Shown one piece after another: positions 37,463 through 45,226 of a DNA stretch of 64,000 nucleotides (positions within the stretch are counted from its first letter, which is position 1; each line of letters starts with the position of its first letter). Origin of the DNA: Halostella salina. GTDB lineage: Archaea > Halobacteriota > Halobacteria > Halobacteriales > Natronoarchaeaceae. The stretch spans positions 1-64,000 of the forward strand of contig NZ_RCIH01000006.1 of NCBI RefSeq assembly GCF_003675855.1, in the 5' to 3' direction. Position numbers and translations under genes: made by a program. The notes below the pieces were generated by a model that was not told the DNA's origin, did not search any database, and was given only the letters and a program-made list of their open reading frames with translations.

Positions 37463-37573
37463 CGTCCCGGCCGCCGACGGGAGCGGCGTCAGCACGCTGA
37501 CCGCCGCCCCGAGCACCAGGCTACCCGGAATGCCCAGGAGGACGAGGTCGTAGTACTGGATCGTGACCCGCAT
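37463..37573 (-). pseudogene. Small two-helix membrane protein, N-terminal remnant
   Basis: The first 33 residues (MRVTIQYYDLVLLGIPGS then LVLGAAVSVLTPLP) match the small membrane protein at 25070-25288. Similarity ends near PLPSAA, where the sequence passes out of frame into the PiT remnant. The ATG at 37573 has lost its own gene body. Confidence 0.7.
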
Positions 37574-37716
37574 ACACACCGTACGTACCGGACGGGCAAA
37601 TACGCGATCTCGGCATGCTGACACGCTCTGACGGGCAGCGGAGCGAGCTATCGGTCTGTGACCGGGGGTTCAGCGCCGCCGAGACGCCCCGTTCGAACCA
37701 CGTGACGCGACACGAA

Positions 37717-37727
37717 TTATTATACTA
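37717..37727 (+). promoter_or_regulatory. TATA box upstream of crtB
   Basis: TTATTATACTA is the strongest AT tract in the region. It is about 87 bases before the crtB ATG, but only 15-25 bases before the start of a small upstream ORF (37742). Confidence 0.55.
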
Positions 37728-37741
37728 CTACAATCCTTACC

Positions 37742-37816
37742 ATGGGTGTATTCATGCTCGGTGTAGCACGTCCCGTCCGAAGACAGGCCGCCGCGTCCGG
37801 ACACAACCATGCCTGA
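37742..37816 (+). CDS. Upstream ORF overlapping the crtB start
   Basis: A 24-codon frame, MGVFMLGVARPVRRQAAASG then HNHA, whose TGA overlaps the crtB ATG by 8 bases (ATGCCTGA). The TATA box is at the right distance for a message that begins near this ATG or the in-frame ATG at 37754. It could be a leader peptide controlling crtB translation. It may also be chance. Confidence 0.35.
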   Translation: MGVFMLGVARPVRRQAAASGHNHA

Positions 37817-38762
37817 CGACGGGCGGGTCCAGAAGAGCAAGGCGATCCAGCAACGAACCGGGAAGACGTTCCATTTCGCCACCCGCGTTCTCCCGGAGCG
37901 CGTTCGCCACCCGACGTACGTTCTCTACGCGTTCTTCCGGATCGCCGACGAAGTCGTCGACGACGCCGACGGCACGCCCCCCGACCAGCAGGCCGCCCGC
38001 CTCGAGGAACTCCGGAACGAGGCGCTCGGCCGCGTCGAGACGGACTCCGACGTGCTGTCGGCGTTCCAGGAGGTCCGGGCGGAGTACGACGTGCCGGACG
38101 GCGAGATCCACGCCTTTGTCGACGCGATGAAGTCGGACATCGACACGGACCGCTACGAGACGTACGACGACCTCCGGGCGTACATGCGCGGCTCCGCCGC
38201 CGCGGTGGGCGCGATGATGACGGCGATCATGGGCACCGAGGACGAGGAGGCCGCCCTGCCACACGCCGTCGCGCTCGGCGAGGCGTTCCAGATGACGAAC
38301 TTCCTCCGGGACGTGCGCGAGGACGTCATCGACCGCGACCGGATCTACCTGCCACAGGAGACCCTCGACCGGCACGGCGTCCCCGAGGAGCAGGTCGAGA
38401 ACCTGGAGTTCTCCGACGCCTTCGCCGACGCGATGCGGGAGGAACTCGGCCGCACCGAGCGGCTGTACCGGCAGGGCGTCGCCGGCATCCAGTACCTGCC
38501 CGAGGACTGTCAGTTCGCCGTCCTGCTGTCGGCGGTGCTGTACGCCGACCACCACCGCCTGATCCGCAAGCAGGGGTACGACGTGCTCTCGTCGGAGCCG
38601 GAACTGGGCACCGCACGGAAGGCGTGGCTGGCGCTCCGGACGCGCTGGCACTGGCAGTGGAACCGCGACCCCGTCGCCGTGTTCCGCCGTGTCAGCGCGC
38701 TCCCCGAATCGGGGACGGCCCGGTACGAGGTCGAACCGCCGGAGCCGGTTCCGGTCCGCTAA
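37809..38762 (+). CDS. crtB: Phytoene synthase
   Basis: A 317-residue squalene/phytoene synthase. The two Asp-rich motifs are ADEVVDDAD (residues 46-54) and NFLRDVREDVIDRDRIYLP. It joins two geranylgeranyl diphosphates into phytoene, the first step of C40 carotenoids and of the C50 bacterioruberin made by the genes to its right. The ATG at 37809 is preceded by an in-frame TAG at 37764, so no longer start is possible. Confidence 0.94.
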   Translation: MPDDGRVQKSKAIQQRTGKTFHFATRVLPERVRHPTYVLYAFFRIADEVVDDADGTPPDQQAARLEELRNEALGRVETDSDVLSAFQEVRAEYDVPDGEIHAFVDAMKSDIDTDRYETYDDLRAYMRGSAAAVGAMMTAIMGTEDEEAALPHAVALGEAFQMTNFLRDVREDVIDRDRIYLPQETLDRHGVPEEQVENLEFSDAFADAMREELGRTERLYRQGVAGIQYLPEDCQFAVLLSAVLYADHHRLIRKQGYDVLSSEPELGTARKAWLALRTRWHWQWNRDPVAVFRRVSALPESGTARYEVEPPEPVPVR

Positions 38763-38790
38763 CCGCCGTCAGGCATCGTTCTACAGTCCC

Positions 38791-39630
38791 TCACCGTCCG
38801 GCGAACCGCTCGACCGGCCGCCGCAGGACCGCCCCGTCGAACTCGTCGGTCCGGAGCAGCGCGGCCAGGAAGCCGGCGGCGACCAGCGCCGCCACGGCGT
38901 TGCCGTAGAAGACGTTCACCAGCCCCCACAGCAGCACGAAGCTCACCAGGTCGTCGAGCATGAACGAGCAGGCGCGCAGGCGCTCGACCAGCGCCCCGTG
39001 GTCGAAGCCGAGGTCGAAGCAGCCGACGGCGACCGCCCCCGACAGCACCCAGCCGGCGTAGTTCGAGAGCGGCACGCCGTAGTACGCGCCGCCGCCGTCG
39101 TACGCCCAGAACCCGAGCGCGACGGCCCCGGGGTCGAGCACGAGGTCGACGGCGAGCACCGTCGCGAGCGTCGCCAGCAGCCGGACCGCGCGCCGCCGGG
39201 CCGAATCGCCGAGCAACAGCAGGACGAGCAGGTAGCTGTTCAGCACCAGCGGCAGGAAGAAGACGGGGAGCCCGACCGGCACCTCGCCGGCGAGCATCGG
39301 CCCGAGGTCGATCCCGTACTCGAAGTGGCCGTACGGCCACCCGGTGCGGACGCCGACGAACTCGATCCCGTAGGCGTAAGCGGTCACCGCGAGTATCGCC
39401 ACGGCCGCCCGGCGGTCGACCAGCGGGCCGACGCCGGCGATGAGGGGCAGGCGCATCACGAGCGTCCCGAAGAGGATGAGCGTCGGCTGGAAGGCCAGCG
39501 GCGGCGGCACGACCCCTTCGGCGCTGGCGAGCAGGAGGACGGCCCCGACCGCCGGGAACACGACGGCGATGGTGAAGCGGTTCTCGCGCACCAGGTCGTC
39601 CAGCCGCCGCTGGAGGGCGGCCCTATCCAT
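38791..39630 (-). CDS. cruF: Bisanhydrobacterioruberin hydratase
   Basis: A 279-residue membrane protein of about seven or eight helices, of the carotenoid hydratase CruF family (COG2324). The key acidic and aromatic segments LVLDPGAVALGFWAYDGGGAYYGVPLSNYAGW are present. It adds water to bisanhydrobacterioruberin, the last step to bacterioruberin. Its start overlaps the end of lyeJ by 8 bases. The crtD-lyeJ-cruF order is the standard haloarchaeal one. Confidence 0.9.
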   Translation of the reverse strand: MDRAALQRRLDDLVRENRFTIAVVFPAVGAVLLLASAEGVVPPPLAFQPTLILFGTLVMRLPLIAGVGPLVDRRAAVAILAVTAYAYGIEFVGVRTGWPYGHFEYGIDLGPMLAGEVPVGLPVFFLPLVLNSYLLVLLLLGDSARRRAVRLLATLATVLAVDLVLDPGAVALGFWAYDGGGAYYGVPLSNYAGWVLSGAVAVGCFDLGFDHGALVERLRACSFMLDDLVSFVLLWGLVNVFYGNAVAALVAAGFLAALLRTDEFDGAVLRRPVERFAGR

Positions 39631-40462
39631 GGACGGTCCCCCACAGCGCGCCCATCGTCAGGACCGCGCCGACGACGGTGTTTATCGCCGGATAGTACCA
39701 GTACGCCCGGTCGACCGCCACGTCCGACAGCGCGACGCCCGTGACGATGGCGGGGTAGACGCCCAGCAGCGCGCCGGCCCGCGGGTCCAGCGGGACGAAC
39801 GCGACTGCCGCGAGCGTCCAGAGGACGGCGCAGTACGCGTACGTCCGGCGCTCGCCGAGCGCCGTCGCGGTCGTCCGGATCCCCGCGCGGCGGTCGGGTT
39901 CGATGTCCGGGATGGCCGAGAACGTGTGCATCGCCATCGACCAGCACCAGCCGCCGGCGACGGCCAGCGCGGGCGGGTGCTCGCCGGCGACGGCGGCGTA
40001 GGCGGCCGCCCCCGGCAGGACGTACAGCCCGTTCGACAGCGAGTCGAGGAACGGCGTCGTCTTGAACCGCAGCGGCGGGGCGCTGTACTCCGTCGCCAGC
40101 AGGAAGTAGCCCGCGAGCCACGGGAGCGCCAGCGGCGGCGCGAGCGCGGTCGGGACGGCCAGCAGGGCCGCCGAGACGACGACGGCGGCGACGACGAACC
40201 GCTGGCCGCCGTAGCGGACCTCCTTCTCCTCTTTCTTCGGGTTCTCGGCGTCGATGTCGGCGTCGAACACGTCGTTGATCCCGTAGAGGTAGACGTTCGC
40301 CGGGACGAGGAAGTACGCGAACAGCGCGACGGTGACCGGCGTGAACAGGTCGGCTACCGCCCGCGCGCCGAAGGCCACGCCGACGACGACCGGCCCGGCG
40401 AGGTAGAGCCAGAACCGCGGGCGCGACAGCTTCAGCAGGTACGCCGCGCGGCCCGCGCTCAT
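39623..40462 (-). CDS. lyeJ: Lycopene elongase/1,2-hydratase (UbiA-family prenyltransferase)
   Basis: A 279-residue UbiA-type prenyltransferase with about eight helices. Its Asp motifs are NDVFDADIDAENPKK and DIEPDRRAG. It adds C5 units and water to lycopene on the way to C50 bacterioruberin. The start at 40462 overlaps the crtD stop (ATGA at 40459-40462). The longer frame to 40516 is antisense-like and rejected. Confidence 0.92.
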   Translation of the reverse strand: MSAGRAAYLLKLSRPRFWLYLAGPVVVGVAFGARAVADLFTPVTVALFAYFLVPANVYLYGINDVFDADIDAENPKKEEKEVRYGGQRFVVAAVVVSAALLAVPTALAPPLALPWLAGYFLLATEYSAPPLRFKTTPFLDSLSNGLYVLPGAAAYAAVAGEHPPALAVAGGWCWSMAMHTFSAIPDIEPDRRAGIRTTATALGERRTYAYCAVLWTLAAVAFVPLDPRAGALLGVYPAIVTGVALSDVAVDRAYWYYPAINTVVGAVLTMGALWGTVHG

Positions 40463-42012
40463 GCGTGCGCGTCCTCGACCACCATCTCCGCGGTCACGTC
40501 CCCGCTGATGAGACACATCGGGACGCCGATGCCCGGCGTCGTGTACGACCCGGTGAAGTAGAGGCCGTCGACCTCTTTCGACCGGTGGGGCGGCCGGAAC
40601 GCGGCGGTCTGGGGGAGCGTGTGGGCCATCCCGAGCGCCGTCCCCTGCATGCTGTTGTACCGGTCGGCGAAGTCGGAGACGGAGAAGGTCTCCTCGACGA
40701 CGATCCGGTCACGGAGGTCGGTGTCGGCGTGGGTCGCGATGTCCCGGAGGACGAGGTCACGGTACTCCTCGCGGACCTCGGGACCATCGTCGAGTCCCGG
40801 CGCGATGGGGACCAGCGCGAACAGGTTGCTGTGGCCCTCGGGTGCGACCGTGTCGTCGGTTTTCGAGGGGACACAGAGGTAGTAGGCAGGGTCCTCCGGC
40901 CAGCCCGGGTCCTCGAAGATGCGGTCGAAGTGCTGCTGCCAGTCGGCCGGCAGGACGAGGGTGTGGTGGGCGAGTTCCGGCACGTCGCCCTCGACGCCGA
41001 GGTACATGAGGAAGGCGGAGGGGGCGTACGTCCGGGAGTCCCAGTACTCCGCCGAGAAGCCGCGCTTCTCCGGCGGGAGCAGGTCCTGCTCCGTGTGGGC
41101 GTAGTCGGCGTTGCTGACGACGATGTCCGCGAGGTGTTTCCCGCCCTCGGTCTCGACGAGGAACCCGCCGCGCTTGCCCTTGATCTCGGTCGCCGGCTCG
41201 CCGGTCCGGAACTCGACGCCCAGCTCCTCGCCGAGTTCGACGATGCCGTCGACGACGCCGCCGATCCCGCCCTCGGGGTAGTAGACGCCGAGGTTGAAGT
41301 CGACGTGGCTCATCAGGTTGTACAGCGCCGGCGTGTTCGTCGGCGAGCCGCCGAGGAACACGAGCGTGTACTGCATGATCTGCTGGAGCTTCGGGTGGTC
41401 GAAGTACCCCTCGACGTGCTCCTGCATCGTTCCGAGCAGGGAGAGTCCGTCGGCGTGCTTGGCGATGCTCGGGTCGAGGAAGTCCCGGAACCGGCTCCGG
41501 TCCTCGTAGACGAAGTGTTCCATCCCCACGTCGTAGGTGTACGACGCCTCCTCCAGATACGCCGTGAGTGCGTCGCCGGCCCCGTCCTCGTAGGCCTCGA
41601 AGATGCGCTTGGACTGCTCCTTGTCGGCCGGCACGTCGACCACGTCGCCGTCGGGGCGTGCGTGTAACCCCTCCGGAAGCTCCTCGCCCTCCGGGGCAAC
41701 GGGACGCCGTCCCTCGTTCTCCTTGAAGAAGATCCGGTAATGTGGGTCGAGCCGCTCCAGCCCGTAGTACGCCTCCGGCGAGCGGTCGAAGTGGCCGAAG
41801 AAGCGCTCGAACACGTCGGGCATCAGGTACCACGACGGTCCCATGTCGAACCGGAACCCGTCGACCTCCAGCCTGCTGGCGCGGCCGCCCAGCTGGTCGT
41901 TTTTCTCCAGTACGGTCACGTCGGCCCCGGCGTCGGCGAGGTAACACGCCGTCGAGAGGCCGCCGAACCCGCTGCCGATGACCACGACCGACCGGCCCGC
42001 GAGCGATTGCAT
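40459..42012 (-). CDS. crtD: Carotenoid 3,4-desaturase / phytoene desaturase-type FAD enzyme
   Basis: A 517-residue CrtI-family oxidoreductase. The N-terminal FAD motif is VVIGSGFGGLSTACYLADAG, and the C-terminal signature TGSYTTPGIGVPMCLISGD closes the FAD site. Given the neighbours (lyeJ, cruF) it is most likely the 3,4-desaturase CrtD acting on dihydroisopentenyldehydrorhodopin-type intermediates, though phytoene desaturase CrtI is the close alternative. It heads the leftward operon. Confidence 0.88.
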   Translation of the reverse strand: MQSLAGRSVVVIGSGFGGLSTACYLADAGADVTVLEKNDQLGGRASRLEVDGFRFDMGPSWYLMPDVFERFFGHFDRSPEAYYGLERLDPHYRIFFKENEGRRPVAPEGEELPEGLHARPDGDVVDVPADKEQSKRIFEAYEDGAGDALTAYLEEASYTYDVGMEHFVYEDRSRFRDFLDPSIAKHADGLSLLGTMQEHVEGYFDHPKLQQIMQYTLVFLGGSPTNTPALYNLMSHVDFNLGVYYPEGGIGGVVDGIVELGEELGVEFRTGEPATEIKGKRGGFLVETEGGKHLADIVVSNADYAHTEQDLLPPEKRGFSAEYWDSRTYAPSAFLMYLGVEGDVPELAHHTLVLPADWQQHFDRIFEDPGWPEDPAYYLCVPSKTDDTVAPEGHSNLFALVPIAPGLDDGPEVREEYRDLVLRDIATHADTDLRDRIVVEETFSVSDFADRYNSMQGTALGMAHTLPQTAAFRPPHRSKEVDGLYFTGSYTTPGIGVPMCLISGDVTAEMVVEDAHA

Positions 42013-42092
42013 ACCTCACAGTACGGCGGAGTGATAAAAAGCGCTCCCCTCTCCCCCCGTGGTTTTACGCCCGCCTCGCCCCTAGGCGGGGT

Positions 42093-42788
42093 ATGGACGA
42101 CGAGACGGCCGTCGTGACCGGCGGCACCGACGGCATCGGACGCGCGGTCGCACGGGAGTTCGCGGACGCCGGCGCGAACGTGGTGCTCTGTGCCCGCGAC
42201 GCGGACGCCGTGGCCGAGACGGTCGAGGCGATCGAGGCGGACGGCGGCACGGCGACCGGCATCCGGGCCGACGCCCGCGACGAGTTCGACGTGGAACGGC
42301 TGATGGAGACGGCCGCCCGCTTCGAAGCCGACGGGATCGACTGCGTCGTCGCCAACGCGGGCGTCTACCACGGCGAAACCGGGGAGACGCCCCTCTCCGG
42401 CGAGTCGTACGCGGCGTTCGACGACCACCTCCGGACGAACGCCCGGGGCGTGTTCGCGACGGTCAGCGAGGCGCTGCCGCACCTGAACGACGGCGCTCGG
42501 GTGCTGGTACCGACCGGATCCGTTGCCCGGGAGCCGAAACCGGGCCTCGGCTCGTACGCCGTCTCGAAGGCCGCGGCGGAGGCCGTCGCGCGCGGCTTCG
42601 CGGTCGACACGCCGTACGCCGTCGGCTGCGTCGACCCCGGCATGGTGGCGACCGACCTCTCGGGACCGCAGGGGCGGGACCCGGCGGAGGTCGCGCCCAT
42701 GTTCCGGTGGGCGGCGACCGAGGCAGCGGCCGAGGACCTCGACGGGAACGTGCTCGGCCTCCGCGAGTGGCGGTCGGCCACGCGATAA
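42093..42788 (+). CDS. Short-chain dehydrogenase/reductase
   Basis: A 231-residue SDR. Cofactor motif TGGTDGIG, NAG motif as VANAGVYHG, and catalytic SYAVSKAA (Tyr and Lys). The Ser lies in VPTGSVA. Substrate unknown. It is divergent from crtD. Confidence 0.9.
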   Translation: MDDETAVVTGGTDGIGRAVAREFADAGANVVLCARDADAVAETVEAIEADGGTATGIRADARDEFDVERLMETAARFEADGIDCVVANAGVYHGETGETPLSGESYAAFDDHLRTNARGVFATVSEALPHLNDGARVLVPTGSVAREPKPGLGSYAVSKAAAEAVARGFAVDTPYAVGCVDPGMVATDLSGPQGRDPAEVAPMFRWAATEAAAEDLDGNVLGLREWRSATR

Positions 42789-42795
42789 CCCGGAG

Positions 42796-42802
42796 TTTAT
42801 TA
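42796..42802 (+). promoter_or_regulatory. TATA box of the ZIP-like gene
   Basis: TTTATTA is centred about 29 bases before the ATG at 42828; leaderless spacing. Confidence 0.55.
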
Positions 42803-42827
42803 CTATCGAGATACGCTGTTCTACTGA

Positions 42828-43703
42828 ATGAGTATTAACAAGCAAACTAGTGTTATTAACACTGTCCGGGGAACCTCGGGCATCGGCGTCGTTGCGGTGG
42901 CGCTGCTGGTCGGGATGACGGCCTTCGTCGCGCTGTTCGCCGGCGAGACGACGGGTGCCGGAAAGGTCGTGGGCATCTCGTGGGTCGCCTTCGCCGCGAT
43001 GGCCGGTGCCGCGCCGCTTGGCGCGCGCAGCGCCGGCAACGAGCGCGCGCTGACGCTCGTGTGGGGGTACGGCCTCGCCAGCGGCGCGATGGTGACGAGC
43101 GCCGCCGTGTTCCTGCTCCCGCAGGCGTTCGGGCTGCATCCGAAGATCGGCGGCTTCGGCGTCGCCGCCGGGCTGCTGGCCGGCTTCGGCGCACACACCG
43201 TCGGCCACCGCTTCACCCACGTCGACTTCGGCTTCGACCACACCGCGATCGAACTGTCGGCCCACGCGCTGTCGGCCGGCGCGATCATCGGGATCATCTA
43301 CGGCAACATGCCCGAACTCGGGCCGCTGCTCGGACTGGCTATCGTCTCACACAAGGGACCGGCAGGCTACGCTGCCGCCCGCCGCCTCGCCGCGGACGGC
43401 CGCTCGGTCTCGGTGCTGCTCCTGCCAGCCGCCGGCGTCGGCCTCACCGCCATCCCGTCGGCGCTGATAGAGCTCCCGGCCAACCAGACGGTCAACGCCG
43501 CGGTGTTCGGATTCGCCGCCGGCGTGTTCCTCCACGTCGCGATGGACTTCCTCCCCGAGTGCGAACTCGGCGGCGAGGTGTACGAGGTGGCGCAGGTGAG
43601 CGACGACGCCCACAGCCTGCTGGACCGCCTCCGCCTCCACGCGGTCGGCAGCACCGCGGTCGGCGCAGTCGTCGTGTTCCTCGCGTGGCTATCCCTCAGC
43701 TGA
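42828..43703 (+). CDS. ZIP-family metal transporter-like protein
   Basis: A 291-residue protein with about eight membrane helices. Helix 4-5-type motifs ELSAHALSAGAIIGI and a late VAMDFLPECEL supply the His/Glu residues expected of ZIP metal permeases. It may import zinc, iron or manganese, or be a divergent member. The first codons (ATGAGTATTAACAAG) are AT-rich, typical of a leaderless haloarchaeal start. Confidence 0.75.
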   Translation: MSINKQTSVINTVRGTSGIGVVAVALLVGMTAFVALFAGETTGAGKVVGISWVAFAAMAGAAPLGARSAGNERALTLVWGYGLASGAMVTSAAVFLLPQAFGLHPKIGGFGVAAGLLAGFGAHTVGHRFTHVDFGFDHTAIELSAHALSAGAIIGIIYGNMPELGPLLGLAIVSHKGPAGYAAARRLAADGRSVSVLLLPAAGVGLTAIPSALIELPANQTVNAAVFGFAAGVFLHVAMDFLPECELGGEVYEVAQVSDDAHSLLDRLRLHAVGSTAVGAVVVFLAWLSLS

Positions 43704-43719
43704 TCCCGACGAGTCCGTC

Positions 43720-44238
43720 TCAGATCTCCCGGTCCGAGGACGGGTCGTCGAGGTCCCACAGCAGTTCCGGGAGGAAGGCGTCGAGTTCCTCTATCACCCG
43801 GCGCTCGCTCACGTCCAGCCCCTCGCAGTGCTCGTGGGCGGAGTCGCGCACGTCGACGTGGATGTCGCCGTCCTCGACGCTGACCGCGAGCGGAAACACC
43901 GAGCAGCGCGCCGGCTTCCAGTCGTGCTCGTCGTGGAGCGCACAGAGACCGTCCTCCCGCAGGAAGTAACAGGCCGCGCCGTCGTCGGCGACGTGCTCGT
44001 CGCGGTCCTTCTCCTCGCGTTTGACGAAGTCCTGCCCCCGGAACTGCGTCGTCGCCCGGTTCACGCTCTCGCGGTCGGCGAGTTCGAGGAAGTCCTGCTC
44101 GTACAGCAACACGCCGTGCTGACAGCACCAGGTGCAGTCGTCGACGCACTCGAAGGTCAGCGCGGGGTCGAAGTCGACCACGGCCTCCTTGCCGGGGTAC
44201 ACTTCGACGCGGCGCTCGCCGTCCGCTTCGGTCGTCAC
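43720..44238 (-). CDS. YkgJ-family cysteine-cluster protein
   Basis: A 172-residue protein. The cysteine cluster is FECVDDCTWCCQHG, AACYFL...CALHDE, RCSVFPLAV and HCEG, the YkgJ (CxxxCxxCC...) pattern. These proteins probably bind a metal or iron-sulfur cluster. Convergent with the ZIP-like gene. Confidence 0.88.
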   Translation of the reverse strand: MTTEADGERRVEVYPGKEAVVDFDPALTFECVDDCTWCCQHGVLLYEQDFLELADRESVNRATTQFRGQDFVKREEKDRDEHVADDGAACYFLREDGLCALHDEHDWKPARCSVFPLAVSVEDGDIHVDVRDSAHEHCEGLDVSERRVIEELDAFLPELLWDLDDPSSDREI

Positions 44239-44293
44239 GGCGTCCTGTTCGGGAGCGCAGGGGATAAGCGCCGCGGACGGTGCTTCCCGGCAG

Positions 44294-45121
44294 TCACTCC
44301 ATCTCGACGGTCACTTCGCGGGTCAGCTTCTCGCCGCGCCAGTGGAGGTGAAACCGCATCGAGCGCTCGTCGGCGTCGCCGCCGGCGCGGTCCTCGTCGA
44401 CAGTGTGGCTGAACTCCCACGACGCCGTCTCGCCGGCCGCCACGTCGATCGAGGTGGCCGTCTGCGGCGCGTACGCGATCCACGGACCGACGCGGTTGAC
44501 CGCGCCGACGAACGTGCCGTCGGCGTCACCCGTGTTCTCGACGGTCAGCGAGACGGTCGCTTCCTCGCCCAGCGCGACCGAGTCCGGTGCGGCGAACTCC
44601 CGAACCTTCCAGGCGGTCGGCGGCCGCGTGAGTGCCGCGACGGCGTCGTCGCCGAGGACGTGTTCGCCGTCTTCCCAGCCGATAGCGACCTCATCCGCAT
44701 CGAGGGGGTTCGGGAGGCGGAACGCGAGCCAGCCCTCGAAGTTCGCATCCTCGCCGTACGGCTCGTCGCGCTCCCAGAGCCGACTGCCGTAGCCGACTTC
44801 CGTTCGCGCTCGATACGCCTCTCCGCCGGCGGCGAGCGCGAACTCGTCGGGCGGCGGGGCCTGTAGCTCGCTTGCCGCCACGGTCGCGAGGACGTACTGC
44901 TCGTCCCGGTCGCCGTACGTTCCGACGGAGTCCGGGGAGTTCGCCCCGACGAGCGCGGGCGCGACCGTCACGTCGGTCACCCGGACGCCGTCGGTCGACC
45001 CGTCCCCGGAGTCCGTCGTCGTGTCCGTCCGGTCGGTCGCGTCGCCGTCGAGCCGGGAGAGACAGCCCCCGAACGCGCCGATGCCGGCGGTGAGCGCGCC
45101 GAGCAGGCGTCGTCGTTGCAT
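44294..45121 (-). CDS. Tat lipoprotein with beta-sandwich domain, unknown function
   Basis: A 275-residue protein. Tat motif RRRLLGAL and lipobox FGGC (Cys20). The mature part alternates short strands and ends with a CARDB-like module (VSLTVENTGDADGTFVG and AAGETASWEFSHTV), so it is probably extracellular. Function unknown. Confidence 0.75.
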   Translation of the reverse strand: MQRRRLLGALTAGIGAFGGCLSRLDGDATDRTDTTTDSGDGSTDGVRVTDVTVAPALVGANSPDSVGTYGDRDEQYVLATVAASELQAPPPDEFALAAGGEAYRARTEVGYGSRLWERDEPYGEDANFEGWLAFRLPNPLDADEVAIGWEDGEHVLGDDAVAALTRPPTAWKVREFAAPDSVALGEEATVSLTVENTGDADGTFVGAVNRVGPWIAYAPQTATSIDVAAGETASWEFSHTVDEDRAGGDADERSMRFHLHWRGEKLTREVTVEME

Positions 45122-45226
45122 ATCCGGCGGATGGACACCGCCGGGTAAGTACTTTCAGAAGGGACAAACGGGTGTTTGACCGATCTGCGATGCGTCGCCG
45201 GGCGGCGGTCCGCGGTCGGAACGCCG

